From positions 1 to 5,904 of the forward strand of contig JAHIPG010000208.1 in NCBI GenBank assembly GCA_018894775.1: a stretch of DNA of 5,904 bases. Reading direction: 5' to 3'. The notes under the pieces are model-generated. The model was not told where the DNA came from and did no database searches. It saw only the letters and a list, made by a program, of their open reading frames with translations. Made by a program: the position numbers and the translations under genes. Positions 1 to 5,904 of the stretch are shown here, one piece after another. The DNA is from Nanobdellota archaeon. GTDB taxonomy: Archaea > Nanobdellota > Nanobdellia > SCGC-AAA011-G17 > VGLX01. Numbering within the stretch: the first letter of the stretch is position 1; the number at the start of each line of letters is the position of its first letter.

Positions 1-1027
1 AGATTTGATTCCTTCGTAACAACGTATCTACTTCGAAATCTGTCTGTAAAACATCGGAAAGTTCATCGACACTTACCGCCTCATCATAAAATGCTTCGAC
101 AAGACTACTTTTAATTTCGTGGCACAAAGCTTTAAAAGGAGCAACGATTACTGTCAGCGTTGTCCGACCAGAAAGAAAAGAACTCCTGATGATAATCTCT
201 ATGGCTCGAGTTTTACCTGCGCTGGTTGGCATTTGGACTATAGCCGATGTTCCGCTAAAAACTCCTCGTTCTCCAAGAAGATGCTGAGCTGGCCAAAATT
301 CCTTTATAAAAGTTCCCTTCTTTAAAATGGGTCGCCATGATTCAATTGAAATCCCAGAATACAGAGGAAGGCAATACCATGTAGAATTCGTTAACCGCTT
401 CTTAACTAAAGCGCAAATCAAATCGGCAAAAAGTAGTTGTCTAGGGGAACCATTCGCGTAAACATAATTAATAAGTTGTTCTGACTTCTTAAAAACCTCC
501 CTCCTTCCTGCTCCGTCACCAAAGAAACCGACTAGGCAATTTGCAAGGTCGTTAATATATTTACCATAGACTCCATTGGGATTATCAAGTTGCCTTGAGA
601 AATCACCCTTTAAAAGCCACGACAGCATTTTCTCGAGTCCCAAACAATCCAAATTATGATCATTACCTTCAAGACGACTTGATAAAACACCAGAACTACC
701 CGGCAAATCACAAAGATAATAAGATGCTGAGCTCAGTAGTAAAAGATATGGATCTAGATCGCGTTTTAGTTTCGACTCACAATATGCATCAAAGAAATAT
801 GCGGAAAAATGTAAATTATCCCGCATCTCGGTCAGTACCGATTTATCAATCGTATTGTAATTTAGCCGAGACGCAAAATCTCCGAGTAAACCTATTGCAA
901 GCGGAAAGAGTCGCGAAGGATCGCGAGGAATATCGATATGATACTGCGCTGGCACGTTGTATTCATACATCTTCGCTTTGGAACGCGTAATACCCAGCAA
1001 CCTATTTGATGCTTGCTCAGGCTTCAT
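1..1027 (-). CDS. hamB: HamB-like Hachiman superfamily 2 helicase, N-terminal part (3' end beyond the left edge)
   Basis: The frame stays open from the ATG at 1027 to the left edge, giving 342 residues without a stop. After about 240 residues with no recognisable motif comes a Q-motif-like EFWPAQ (residues 243-248). It is followed by a Walker A loop MPTSAGKT (266-273, K272 coding at 212-214) and a motif Ia-like strand VIVAPFKAL (293-301). This is the start of an SF2 helicase core; the DExx box and the second RecA domain lie outside the window. The start is chosen because GGAGGG lies 6 nt upstream and because it overlaps the HamA-like stop by 11 bp, the usual sign of translational coupling. 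In Hachiman systems HamB is the helicase partner that surveys DNA and controls the HamA nuclease. The call rests on the HamA neighbour plus the helicase motifs. A different SF2 helicase paired with a DUF1837 nuclease is the alternative. The plus-strand ORFs here are shadows. Confidence 0.85.
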   Translation of the reverse strand, partial: MKPEQASNRLLGITRSKAKMYEYNVPAQYHIDIPRDPSRLFPLAIGLLGDFASRLNYNTIDKSVLTEMRDNLHFSAYFFDAYCESKLKRDLDPYLLLLSSASYYLCDLPGSSGVLSSRLEGNDHNLDCLGLEKMLSWLLKGDFSRQLDNPNGVYGKYINDLANCLVGFFGDGAGRREVFKKSEQLINYVYANGSPRQLLFADLICALVKKRLTNSTWYCLPLYSGISIESWRPILKKGTFIKEFWPAQHLLGERGVFSGTSAIVQMPTSAGKTRAIEIIIRSSFLSGRTTLTVIVAPFKALCHEIKSSLVEAFYDEAVSVDELSDVLQTDFEVDTLLRRNQI

Positions 1028-1835
1028 CGGCAACCCTCCGATAAAGTTCATGAACAAGAGTCATCATATCATTGCCATGGAACACCAGAAGAACAAGTTC
1101 CTTTGCGTGGGGATGATGTTTAGTTTTAGTTTCTGCTATTTTGGTTTCATTTAAAACTTGTGTCGAGAATAAGGCTACAGCGCCGTATATTTCCCGATAA
1201 GGCCGATCCTCTAAATTCTGAAATCGCGCAATTTTCTCAACATCATCAATCAAATTCTGTTTCACATAATGTTGTTTAATCGCGTTAAGGGATTCTGCTT
1301 TTCTTATTTGATCTTTAGTCGAATCATTAACAGCGTCTTGAAGTCGTGGATTAGCTATAGTTCCTGAAAATTGGGTTTTCGCTTCAAAAATTGCCAAAAC
1401 ATCATCTTTCTCATCCATGCCATTATGAAAATACTTAAATCCGATGATATCACAACCTTTGGTAGATTCATTGCGAACACTTTTTTCGGCATAACGCCTA
1501 CGTGGAACAGAATAACCGAGGATATATTGAAGATAATCGGCTACCAATATTTCACCAAAATCCCCTGCACGAATACTAGGGCCCGGGGCAACTGAACTAT
1601 CTGGAAGCTTGATATTGGTAAGATATTCGCTACGAGAATAGCCAGTACCGCAACGAAGAATATCTATTTCAGTATCAAAACAATAATGGTTCCTAAAGTG
1701 CTTCGCCCATGCTGAAAATACTGCGTCGTCGTTATTATGTTTAAACTCCCAAATTTCAACATCTTTTCCATCAGGCGTTCTTAACCGCTTCCCCGTATCA
1801 CAAAGCCATTTTAAGTGTTTAGATGTCCATGACAT
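1017..1835 (-). CDS. hamA: HamA-like (DUF1837) PD-(D/E)XK nuclease of a Hachiman system
   Basis: This 272-residue protein carries the layout of a DUF1837/HamA nuclease. GDFGEIL (91-97) places an acidic E95 in a helix, followed by GCDIIGF (127-133) with D129, then FEAK (150-153) with E151 and K153. Together these form a complete PD-(D/E)XK metal-dependent nuclease centre, so the enzyme looks intact. PRRRY at 111-115, just before the core strands, is basic and could contact DNA or the partner. In Hachiman, HamA is the effector nuclease held in complex with the HamB helicase and released or activated to degrade DNA during phage infection. The start at 1835 is firm: an in-frame TAG lies four codons upstream, and AGGA (1843-1846) sits 7 nt before the ATG. 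The stop overlaps the HamB-like start by 11 bp. The C-terminal third (about 165-272) has no motif I recognise. Confidence is high for the nuclease fold and slightly lower for the system name. Confidence 0.85.
   Translation of the reverse strand: MSWTSKHLKWLCDTGKRLRTPDGKDVEIWEFKHNNDDAVFSAWAKHFRNHYCFDTEIDILRCGTGYSRSEYLTNIKLPDSSVAPGPSIRAGDFGEILVADYLQYILGYSVPRRRYAEKSVRNESTKGCDIIGFKYFHNGMDEKDDVLAIFEAKTQFSGTIANPRLQDAVNDSTKDQIRKAESLNAIKQHYVKQNLIDDVEKIARFQNLEDRPYREIYGAVALFSTQVLNETKIAETKTKHHPHAKELVLLVFHGNDMMTLVHELYRRVADEA
1034..1040 (-). promoter_or_regulatory. Ribosome-binding site of the HamB-like gene
   Basis: The minus strand reads CGGAGGG here, 6 nt before the ATG at 1027. The site lies inside the last codons of the HamA-like gene, so ribosomes finishing HamA can reinitiate on HamB. 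It is what decides the HamB start. Confidence 0.75.
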
Positions 1836-1950
1836 ACTGTTTTCCTAAATCTTAACTAACTAGATAACTCGCATATCGTATTTTATTTCTACGCGGGATC
1901 CGACTATTTTTGCAATGATTAAAAAATGCATATCTCGCCCGACTATAGTT
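1836..1950 (-). promoter_or_regulatory. Intergenic leader before the Hachiman pair, with short direct repeats and a possible weak promoter
   Basis: This 115 bp gap between the HEPN-like gene and the HamA-like gene is the longest non-coding stretch in the window. On the minus strand it contains ATAGTCGG twice (1946-1939 and 1907-1900) and GATATGC twice (1934-1928 and 1877-1871), in alternating order. A TTGCAA (1915-1910) followed 18 nt later by TAGAAA could be a weak -35/-10 pair, but each matches the consensus at only four of six positions. No GC-rich hairpin with a U-run is present, so I see no terminator after the HEPN-like gene and readthrough from upstream is likely. The region may hold an internal promoter or operator for HamA-HamB, but this is inference. 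Confidence 0.3.
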
Positions 1951-2481
1951 CTAAAACTTAGCTTCAAATACTTTTATCTTATCGAGTACTTCTTTAAATA
2001 TAACGTACTCGGGCCCTTTTGCAGATTCCCAATCGATTCCCTTGTTCTGAAACTTTGGATCTGCACCTATCTCTATGTACATTTGATGATTGCTGAGCTT
2101 GAACAAAGTCTTGCTTACTTTTTCCAACAAAAATACATCCTGTTCAATCTCCTGAGTTTGCAGTTTGTGTGCAATATTGTGCGCCAAATCATTTCGATGT
2201 TTTCTCAGTTCCTGAATAACCAAAACGTCATCAGAATCTATAACCTTCATGAAATCACGTAAATATAAAAGGCATGCTTCAAACTCATTCTTATGTCGAA
2301 GCAAAACATCTTTTTCGTAGGTCTTAAACGGCAACCCCTCTCCAAACGTCGCGCACAAATAAAATGCCTTAATTGGCTTTATAATCAGGCTCTTGACCAA
2401 TTCAAACGCGACCAAAATTAATCCAGTATAAGTAAGTACGTCTGTAAGCTCTTTATCTGTCAAATCGCTAATCTTGCTCAT
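1951..2481 (-). CDS. Unnamed protein with an RNDLAH (Rx4H) motif, candidate HEPN-type RNase or toxin
   Basis: I do not recognise a named family. The 176-residue protein looks mainly helical. A hydrophobic, probably amphipathic helix spans about residues 15-43, and a central helix-rich block carries ELRKHRNDLAH at 91-101. R96-N97-D-L-A-H101 fits the HEPN signature R-(N/H/D)-x3-H, the catalytic pair of many RNases in defence systems and toxin-antitoxin pairs. The start at 2481 is the first usable start codon after an in-frame stop near 2530; the ribosome site is weak (AGAAG, 2486-2490). The gene sits 54 nt after the zinc-ribbon gene and 115 nt before the HamA-like gene, on the same strand. No obvious antitoxin (MNT nucleotidyltransferase or DNA-binding regulator) lies next to it. 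It could be an abortive-infection effector of either neighbouring system, or a non-catalytic HEPN protein. The hydrophobic stretch carries two lysines and is probably not a membrane span. Confidence 0.7.
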   Translation of the reverse strand: MSKISDLTDKELTDVLTYTGLILVAFELVKSLIIKPIKAFYLCATFGEGLPFKTYEKDVLLRHKNEFEACLLYLRDFMKVIDSDDVLVIQELRKHRNDLAHNIAHKLQTQEIEQDVFLLEKVSKTLFKLSNHQMYIEIGADPKFQNKGIDWESAKGPEYVIFKEVLDKIKVFEAKF

Positions 2482-2535
2482 CTGTCTTCTAAATAACCGC
2501 TTCCCGACTTTTTTGGGAAACTTCCAAATTCACTT

Positions 2536-2697
2536 TTATTTATTATCCTTCCGGAATTTCTTCCCGCATCTCGGGCACTCGACCTCATCATCGAAAAACA
2601 AACTACATGGCACGTCAGCGTTACAATGTGGGCATTTTATGACATCTGTACCCATAGCAAAATCATATCCAAGAAACTCATCAAATAAATCATCCAT
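2536..2697 (-). CDS. Small zinc-ribbon protein (53 aa)
   Basis: The ATG at 2697 opens a 53-residue frame ending in TAA at 2536-2538. It has an acidic N-terminus (MDDLFDEFLGYDF), then CPHC (22-25), a lone C31, CPRCG (41-45) and a basic tail (KKFRKDNK). The two CxxC knuckles separated by 15 residues form a classic zinc ribbon, so this is very unlikely to be a chance frame. An in-frame TAG lies three codons before the ATG, fixing the start; the ribosome site is only AGG, 8 nt upstream. The gene begins 26 nt after the DUF499 ATPase stop, so it is almost certainly co-transcribed with it. The role is unknown. Small zinc ribbons bind nucleic acid or bridge proteins, and it may be an accessory subunit of the methylase/ATPase system. 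Confidence 0.8.
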   Translation of the reverse strand: MDDLFDEFLGYDFAMGTDVIKCPHCNADVPCSLFFDDEVECPRCGKKFRKDNK

Positions 2698-2723
2698 ATG
2701 ATAAGCCTAAAGATAGTCCTGTC

Positions 2724-5483
2724 TTAATCTTTAGTTTCGACCTCTTCATTTAATCCTAATTCTTTCAATGCCACCTTAGTCTGTTCAACTTTTTGCTGAG
2801 GGATACCTTCTTCTGGTTTAACCTCTATTTCGACTTTAAGTTTTAAACCACTTCCAGTAACAAACCGAGACAATACTTTCGTATAGAAATTCATCCATTT
2901 CTGAGGTATTACCTCTCCCGACCACTTTAGCAATGATACCTCTTTGCCTTCCCCTGTTTCGGGAGGGAAAAGAGTCCCCGGATGAGTACCTCCATGAGGT
3001 GTTACCTCTCCCCCAGTAGGTTTTCCAGGCTCGGGCTGACCCTCTGGAGACGGAATAGTTTGATTTTTTCTGTACTCTTCCGCTGTTGATTTCTGAATGA
3101 TAAACATGTCATCAGAAAATTCTATATCTGAAGACAACGTTGTCTCCTCGTAACAAAAAGGATAATATTTGTTATCTTCAGTCTTTCCTACATAGGCTAA
3201 TATACCGCTTTCGACTCCTCTTGCAATAGTATCTCTTAAAGACTCGGAGTTTAATAGTCGAGGAAATAATGGCGATGCAAAGAAGGCGTCTCTTAGTGAT
3301 TTCGTGCTCCATTCAATAAACGCAGGAGGCCAGTTTCTAGCTACAAAATTAGGGCTAATATCTTTCTCGACTTCTCCATCCTGTCTTAAACGATCCAACA
3401 CTAATGTAATGATATTTTCAGCAGCACTTGAATGAACTAACCCCAAGTCTACCTTTTTTAACTTATTATCCTTACCTAGAAAGATTATATTCTTATATGT
3501 TCTCCATATAGATTCTTTTAAATCACGCTCAGCTCTTTTCACATGTCCTGAGAGTTGTTTTTTTTGTGTCTCATCAAGTTTTAACTCATCTCCTTCTGAC
3601 TGAATTGCCTCCCAGGCTATTTGCTTTCTGGCTTCATCATATAAAGAAAAATCATTATCCGCTACTATCCAGACTAACGCACTTTTAAAAGACCTGGCAG
3701 ATTTACCGTATTGCTGCGTCATCTCATCAATAACCTTAAAAACTTTTGTTTCTTCTTTTATTGATAAATCAGGGCTAAGAATAACAAACGTTAAAGCAGA
3801 TCTATCTGGTATTTGATTGCTTTGCTCTGGGAAGAAAACTCGTTCAACACCCATGCCAGAAGCAAAAACGCTTTGAATCTCGCTTTTAACCAAATGTATA
3901 ATTTCCTCCTTTTGAATACTTGCCCTACGATCAGCTAACAGCTTATTGAGGTTAGGCGAAAGACTAAATTTATACCGGTTCCCTTCAACTGATAGGAAAT
4001 AACAGGTTTGCGTGAGCGAATCTAATACGGTCTCAACATTTCCTATATCTAAATTAGGATCAGATACAGCAAGACGAATTTCAGGTAGAGTCGCTTCAGC
4101 TTTTAATTGTCCTCCGTTTGACTCAAAAAATATACTTTTAGCTACTCGTTGATGTAGATGAAACTTCTTAATCGTTTCGACAGATTCTTTATCCAATCTA
4201 ACAGCATGTGACCCTTTTTTACCCACAACATCGGTTGTTATTGACGCTTCAAGCCTTGGTTCACCTAATTGTTCAAAGACTGCCGTTCGAAACATTGGGT
4301 CTTCTAACGGGGCACTTCCTAAAGTTATAAGAGGATCTTTTAATGCCCCTTTGAATCCTGACTGAAAAGCATGTGAAACCCACAGGGCTAACAATCGTAG
4401 AACCCCTCTTGTTCTTTGAAATCTTGGAAGAGACTGCCACTTCCGCTCAAAAACTGATAGAACTACAGGGTGAAACGGATACGTAGCAAGAAATACTTCC
4501 TTGGCATTGTCAACAGGGAACCAGCTAGGAATTTGTTGTCTATGTTCAACTATCCAATCAGCATAATACTCAGCAACTTTATGCGCTTCTGGAGGCAATC
4601 CACCCCATTCAAAAAGTCTTCGGCGAATAATCTCTGATATTTCTCCTTCAGACGACATGATAACTGCCTTCCCCAGCCTGTTTAATAAATGTTTTATTCG
4701 CAAATAATCAGATTCGTCCTCTGCTGTCATTTCATGCTCAGATGCGGGTACAGAGATAGCACAAACAACATTATCATTTGCTCTTGCTTCTTCAGAAAGA
4801 TTCTGGATAAAATCATAAAATTGAGCAGATAGCCCTATTCTTCGAAATCTACTAAAATAATTCATTAGCTCATCCATCAAAATCAACACGGGTTTCTTCG
4901 CGGGAAATAATTTACGTATCACTTCACTTGAAGGAGCTATAAGCTTTTGATCATGTTCTTTAACTAAATTAAATTTTTCTTCCCCACCTAACTGAAAAGC
5001 AATTTCCCCCCAAGGTGTTTTTCTTAACGGCGTTCCATCACTGCCACCCCTTCCTGCTATAGAATCAAACTCCGTCCCTACAAACACGGCCACAGCTGCC
5101 TCAGGAATAGAAGTTACTTTAGCCTCTTCAAAAATATAAGAAATTCCTTTCCACTCCTTAGCTTTATTACCACCTTTAGCAAGATGATAAAGCAAAGACA
5201 ATGCGTGTGTTTTACCCCCGCCAAATTGGGTAGTCATGTTAAACACGGCCGATGTTTCCAGCTTAATTCCATTAAGCCGCCGGACAACTTCAACCAAGAG
5301 TGTTTTGAGGCCTTCTGTTAGATATGTGCGTTCAAAAAACTTTTCAGGTGATTGATAATCCTCAGGAGCTCTTTTATCTCTAATCTGATCAAGATGTACT
5401 GCAAATTCAGAAGCATCAAGAGGCCTTCCCTCTCTCAAATCCTCTCTAGGAGACACTAACTTATACCAAGGTTTTAAATCCAT
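2724..5483 (-). CDS. DUF499-family P-loop ATPase of a methylase-linked defence system
   Basis: This 919-residue protein is complete and typical in length. The N-terminus (WYKLVSPREDLREGR) leads into a P-loop QFGGGKTH at 86-93 (K91, T92). A Walker B strand PVLILMDEL follows at 198-206 (D204, E205). YPFHPVVLSVF (335-345) and the arginine-rich FQRTRGVLRLLA (355-366) fit the end of the ATPase region, with a sensor- or finger-like role inferred. A long mixed region is followed by a Pro/Gly-rich linker (about 808-849) and a small C-terminal domain starting near WSGEV (854-858), a layout I associate with COG1483 proteins. The start at 5483 is firm: GGAGG lies 5 nt upstream, with an in-frame TAA just before it. 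DUF499 ATPases recur beside DUF1156 methylases in defence islands and resemble in role the BrxC/PglY ATPases of BREX. The gene starts 30 nt after the methylase stop. It presumably powers recognition or remodelling of phage DNA in the cytoplasm; the exact activity is not established here. Confidence 0.9.
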   Translation of the reverse strand: MDLKPWYKLVSPREDLREGRPLDASEFAVHLDQIRDKRAPEDYQSPEKFFERTYLTEGLKTLLVEVVRRLNGIKLETSAVFNMTTQFGGGKTHALSLLYHLAKGGNKAKEWKGISYIFEEAKVTSIPEAAVAVFVGTEFDSIAGRGGSDGTPLRKTPWGEIAFQLGGEEKFNLVKEHDQKLIAPSSEVIRKLFPAKKPVLILMDELMNYFSRFRRIGLSAQFYDFIQNLSEEARANDNVVCAISVPASEHEMTAEDESDYLRIKHLLNRLGKAVIMSSEGEISEIIRRRLFEWGGLPPEAHKVAEYYADWIVEHRQQIPSWFPVDNAKEVFLATYPFHPVVLSVFERKWQSLPRFQRTRGVLRLLALWVSHAFQSGFKGALKDPLITLGSAPLEDPMFRTAVFEQLGEPRLEASITTDVVGKKGSHAVRLDKESVETIKKFHLHQRVAKSIFFESNGGQLKAEATLPEIRLAVSDPNLDIGNVETVLDSLTQTCYFLSVEGNRYKFSLSPNLNKLLADRRASIQKEEIIHLVKSEIQSVFASGMGVERVFFPEQSNQIPDRSALTFVILSPDLSIKEETKVFKVIDEMTQQYGKSARSFKSALVWIVADNDFSLYDEARKQIAWEAIQSEGDELKLDETQKKQLSGHVKRAERDLKESIWRTYKNIIFLGKDNKLKKVDLGLVHSSAAENIITLVLDRLRQDGEVEKDISPNFVARNWPPAFIEWSTKSLRDAFFASPLFPRLLNSESLRDTIARGVESGILAYVGKTEDNKYYPFCYEETTLSSDIEFSDDMFIIQKSTAEEYRKNQTIPSPEGQPEPGKPTGGEVTPHGGTHPGTLFPPETGEGKEVSLLKWSGEVIPQKWMNFYTKVLSRFVTGSGLKLKVEIEVKPEEGIPQQKVEQTKVALKELGLNEEVETKD

Positions 5484-5488
5484 ATTTT

Positions 5489-5493
5489 CCTCC
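5489..5493 (-). promoter_or_regulatory. Strong ribosome-binding site of the DUF499 ATPase gene
   Basis: The minus strand reads GGAGG here, 5 nt before the ATG at 5483, in the 30 nt gap after the methylase stop. It confirms the ATPase start and suggests strong independent translation within a shared transcript. Confidence 0.8.
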
Positions 5494-5513
5494 GTTTATG
5501 GCTTAATAATATT

Positions 5514-5904
5514 CTATAATCCAAACGATTTTTTCTTAGCTAATACTCCATCAACCCATCTTTTTTCATCAGTTGATGATGGATAGAACGCGGATAGTGC
5601 CTGCGCTAATCGCCAAAAGCGCTCATCTTTGCCAACTCCTTCTTCTACAAGGAATCTCCTTAAAGCCGCTCCTCTTCCAGCTCCAAACAAAATCATTGAC
5701 TGGTGCAATCTATCTAAAACAGTTTTACCAACCTCTGCTTTTGTATCACCCAAAGACCAATCTTCTTCTTGCACCGTCTTCAGTTCATCAAACAAAGTCA
5801 ACTGCTTTTCTTTCTTTTTCCGCTTATATGTAGACGTTGATGTGCTATCTTTCCCAAATAAACTTTTAACTCTTTCAGAAACAGGTAATAATCTGGCTTT
5901 ATCC
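5514..5904 (-). CDS. DUF1156-type adenine-specific DNA methylase, C-terminal end (5' end beyond the right edge)
   Basis: The frame is open from the right edge to a TAG at 5514-5516, giving the last 129 residues of a longer protein. A TTG at 5801 could be misread as a start, but the frame continues upstream with sensible protein, so this is a tail and not a short gene. It begins with a Ser/Thr-rich and Lys-rich stretch (STSTYKRKKKEK, about 20-32 of the fragment). A helical domain follows with TVLDRLHQSM (61-70), GRGAALRRFLVEEG (76-89), ERFWRLAQALSAFYP (94-108) and EKRWVDGVLA (113-122). I recognise this tail as that of DUF1156/COG1743 proteins, predicted N6-adenine methylases of about 900-1000 residues. 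The catalytic motifs lie outside the window, so activity cannot be judged. The DUF499 partner 30 nt downstream supports the call. The likely role is modifying self DNA, perhaps also coupled to restriction. Confidence 0.8.
   Translation of the reverse strand, partial: DKARLLPVSERVKSLFGKDSTSTSTYKRKKKEKQLTLFDELKTVQEEDWSLGDTKAEVGKTVLDRLHQSMILFGAGRGAALRRFLVEEGVGKDERFWRLAQALSAFYPSSTDEKRWVDGVLAKKKSFGL

Noticed and set aside
119..990. Plus-strand open frames at 119-325 and 595-990
   Set aside because: They lie opposite the open HamB-like frame, which carries a Walker A motif, a good ribosome site and coupling to HamA. Their translations show no domain.
957..1595. Plus-strand open frames at 957-1154 and 1371-1595
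   Set aside because: Antisense to the HamA-like nuclease, whose motifs are complete; no motif of their own.
393..2503. The 9-mer AACCGCTTC occurring at 393-401, 1783-1791 and 2495-2503
   Set aside because: Two copies are inside coding sequence, where they encode KRL after K or G. The spacing is irregular and no larger repeat unit surrounds them, so coincidence is the simplest reading.
2501..2528. Possible hairpins in the gap before the HEPN-like gene (TTCCC/GGGAA with a 9 nt loop, or TTTGG/CCAAA)
   Set aside because: Stems are only 5 bp, and on the transcribed strand they are followed by an A-run or purines instead of a U-run, so they do not make a terminator.
1915..2701. Plus-strand open frames at 1915-2262 and 2474-2701
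   Set aside because: They are shadows of the HEPN-like gene and of the zinc-ribbon gene on the minus strand. The minus-strand frames carry RNDLAH and paired CxxC motifs, and the plus frames do not.
5514..5801. A separate 95-residue gene starting at TTG 5801
   Set aside because: The same frame stays open to the right edge, and the tail matches the C-terminus of DUF1156 methylases, so it is the end of a longer gene.
5573..5833. Plus-strand open frame opposite the methylase tail
   Set aside because: Antisense shadow; no recognisable domain or ribosome site.
1..5904. CRISPR array, tRNA, insertion sequence or attachment site
   Set aside because: No regularly spaced repeats, no cloverleaf-like sequence, no transposase or integrase frame, and no terminal inverted repeats were seen on either strand.

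Overview
The window reads as one minus-strand gene run from a bacterial (less likely archaeal) antiviral defence island. Every credible gene points the same way, spacing is tight or overlapping, and most genes have purine-rich ribosome-binding sites. The sequence is moderately AT-rich. Nothing fixes the taxon: there is no rRNA, tRNA or housekeeping gene.

In transcription order (high to low coordinates) the layout is as follows. (1) 5904-5514: the C-terminal 129 residues of a DUF1156-type (COG1743-like) adenine-specific DNA methylase, entering from the right edge. (2) 5483-2724: a complete 919-residue DUF499 (COG1483-like) P-loop ATPase. (3) 2697-2536: a 53-residue zinc-ribbon protein. (4) 2481-1951: a 176-residue unnamed protein with an RNDLAH (Rx4H) motif, a candidate HEPN-type RNase. 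(5) 1835-1017: a HamA-like (DUF1837) PD-(D/E)XK nuclease. (6) 1027-1: the N-terminal 342 residues of a HamB-like superfamily 2 helicase, overlapping the HamA stop by 11 bp and leaving the window at the left edge.

The right half matches the methylase + DUF499 ATPase pairing known from predicted phage-restriction systems. There the ATPase is related in kind to the BrxC/PglY ATPases of BREX, and the methylase presumably marks self DNA. The left half is a Hachiman module, in which HamB senses or unwinds DNA and HamA is the nuclease effector. The two small genes between them, a zinc ribbon and a HEPN-like protein, are the least explained part. Whether they belong to the methylase/ATPase system, to Hachiman, or form an independent toxin-like unit cannot be decided from sequence alone. 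The only sizeable non-coding gap is 115 bp before HamA (1836-1950). It holds two pairs of short direct repeats and may contain a separate promoter for the Hachiman pair.

The main novelty candidate is the composite arrangement: methylase - DUF499 ATPase - zinc ribbon - HEPN-like - HamA - HamB, all co-oriented. All functional statements are from motif recognition by eye; no database search was run.
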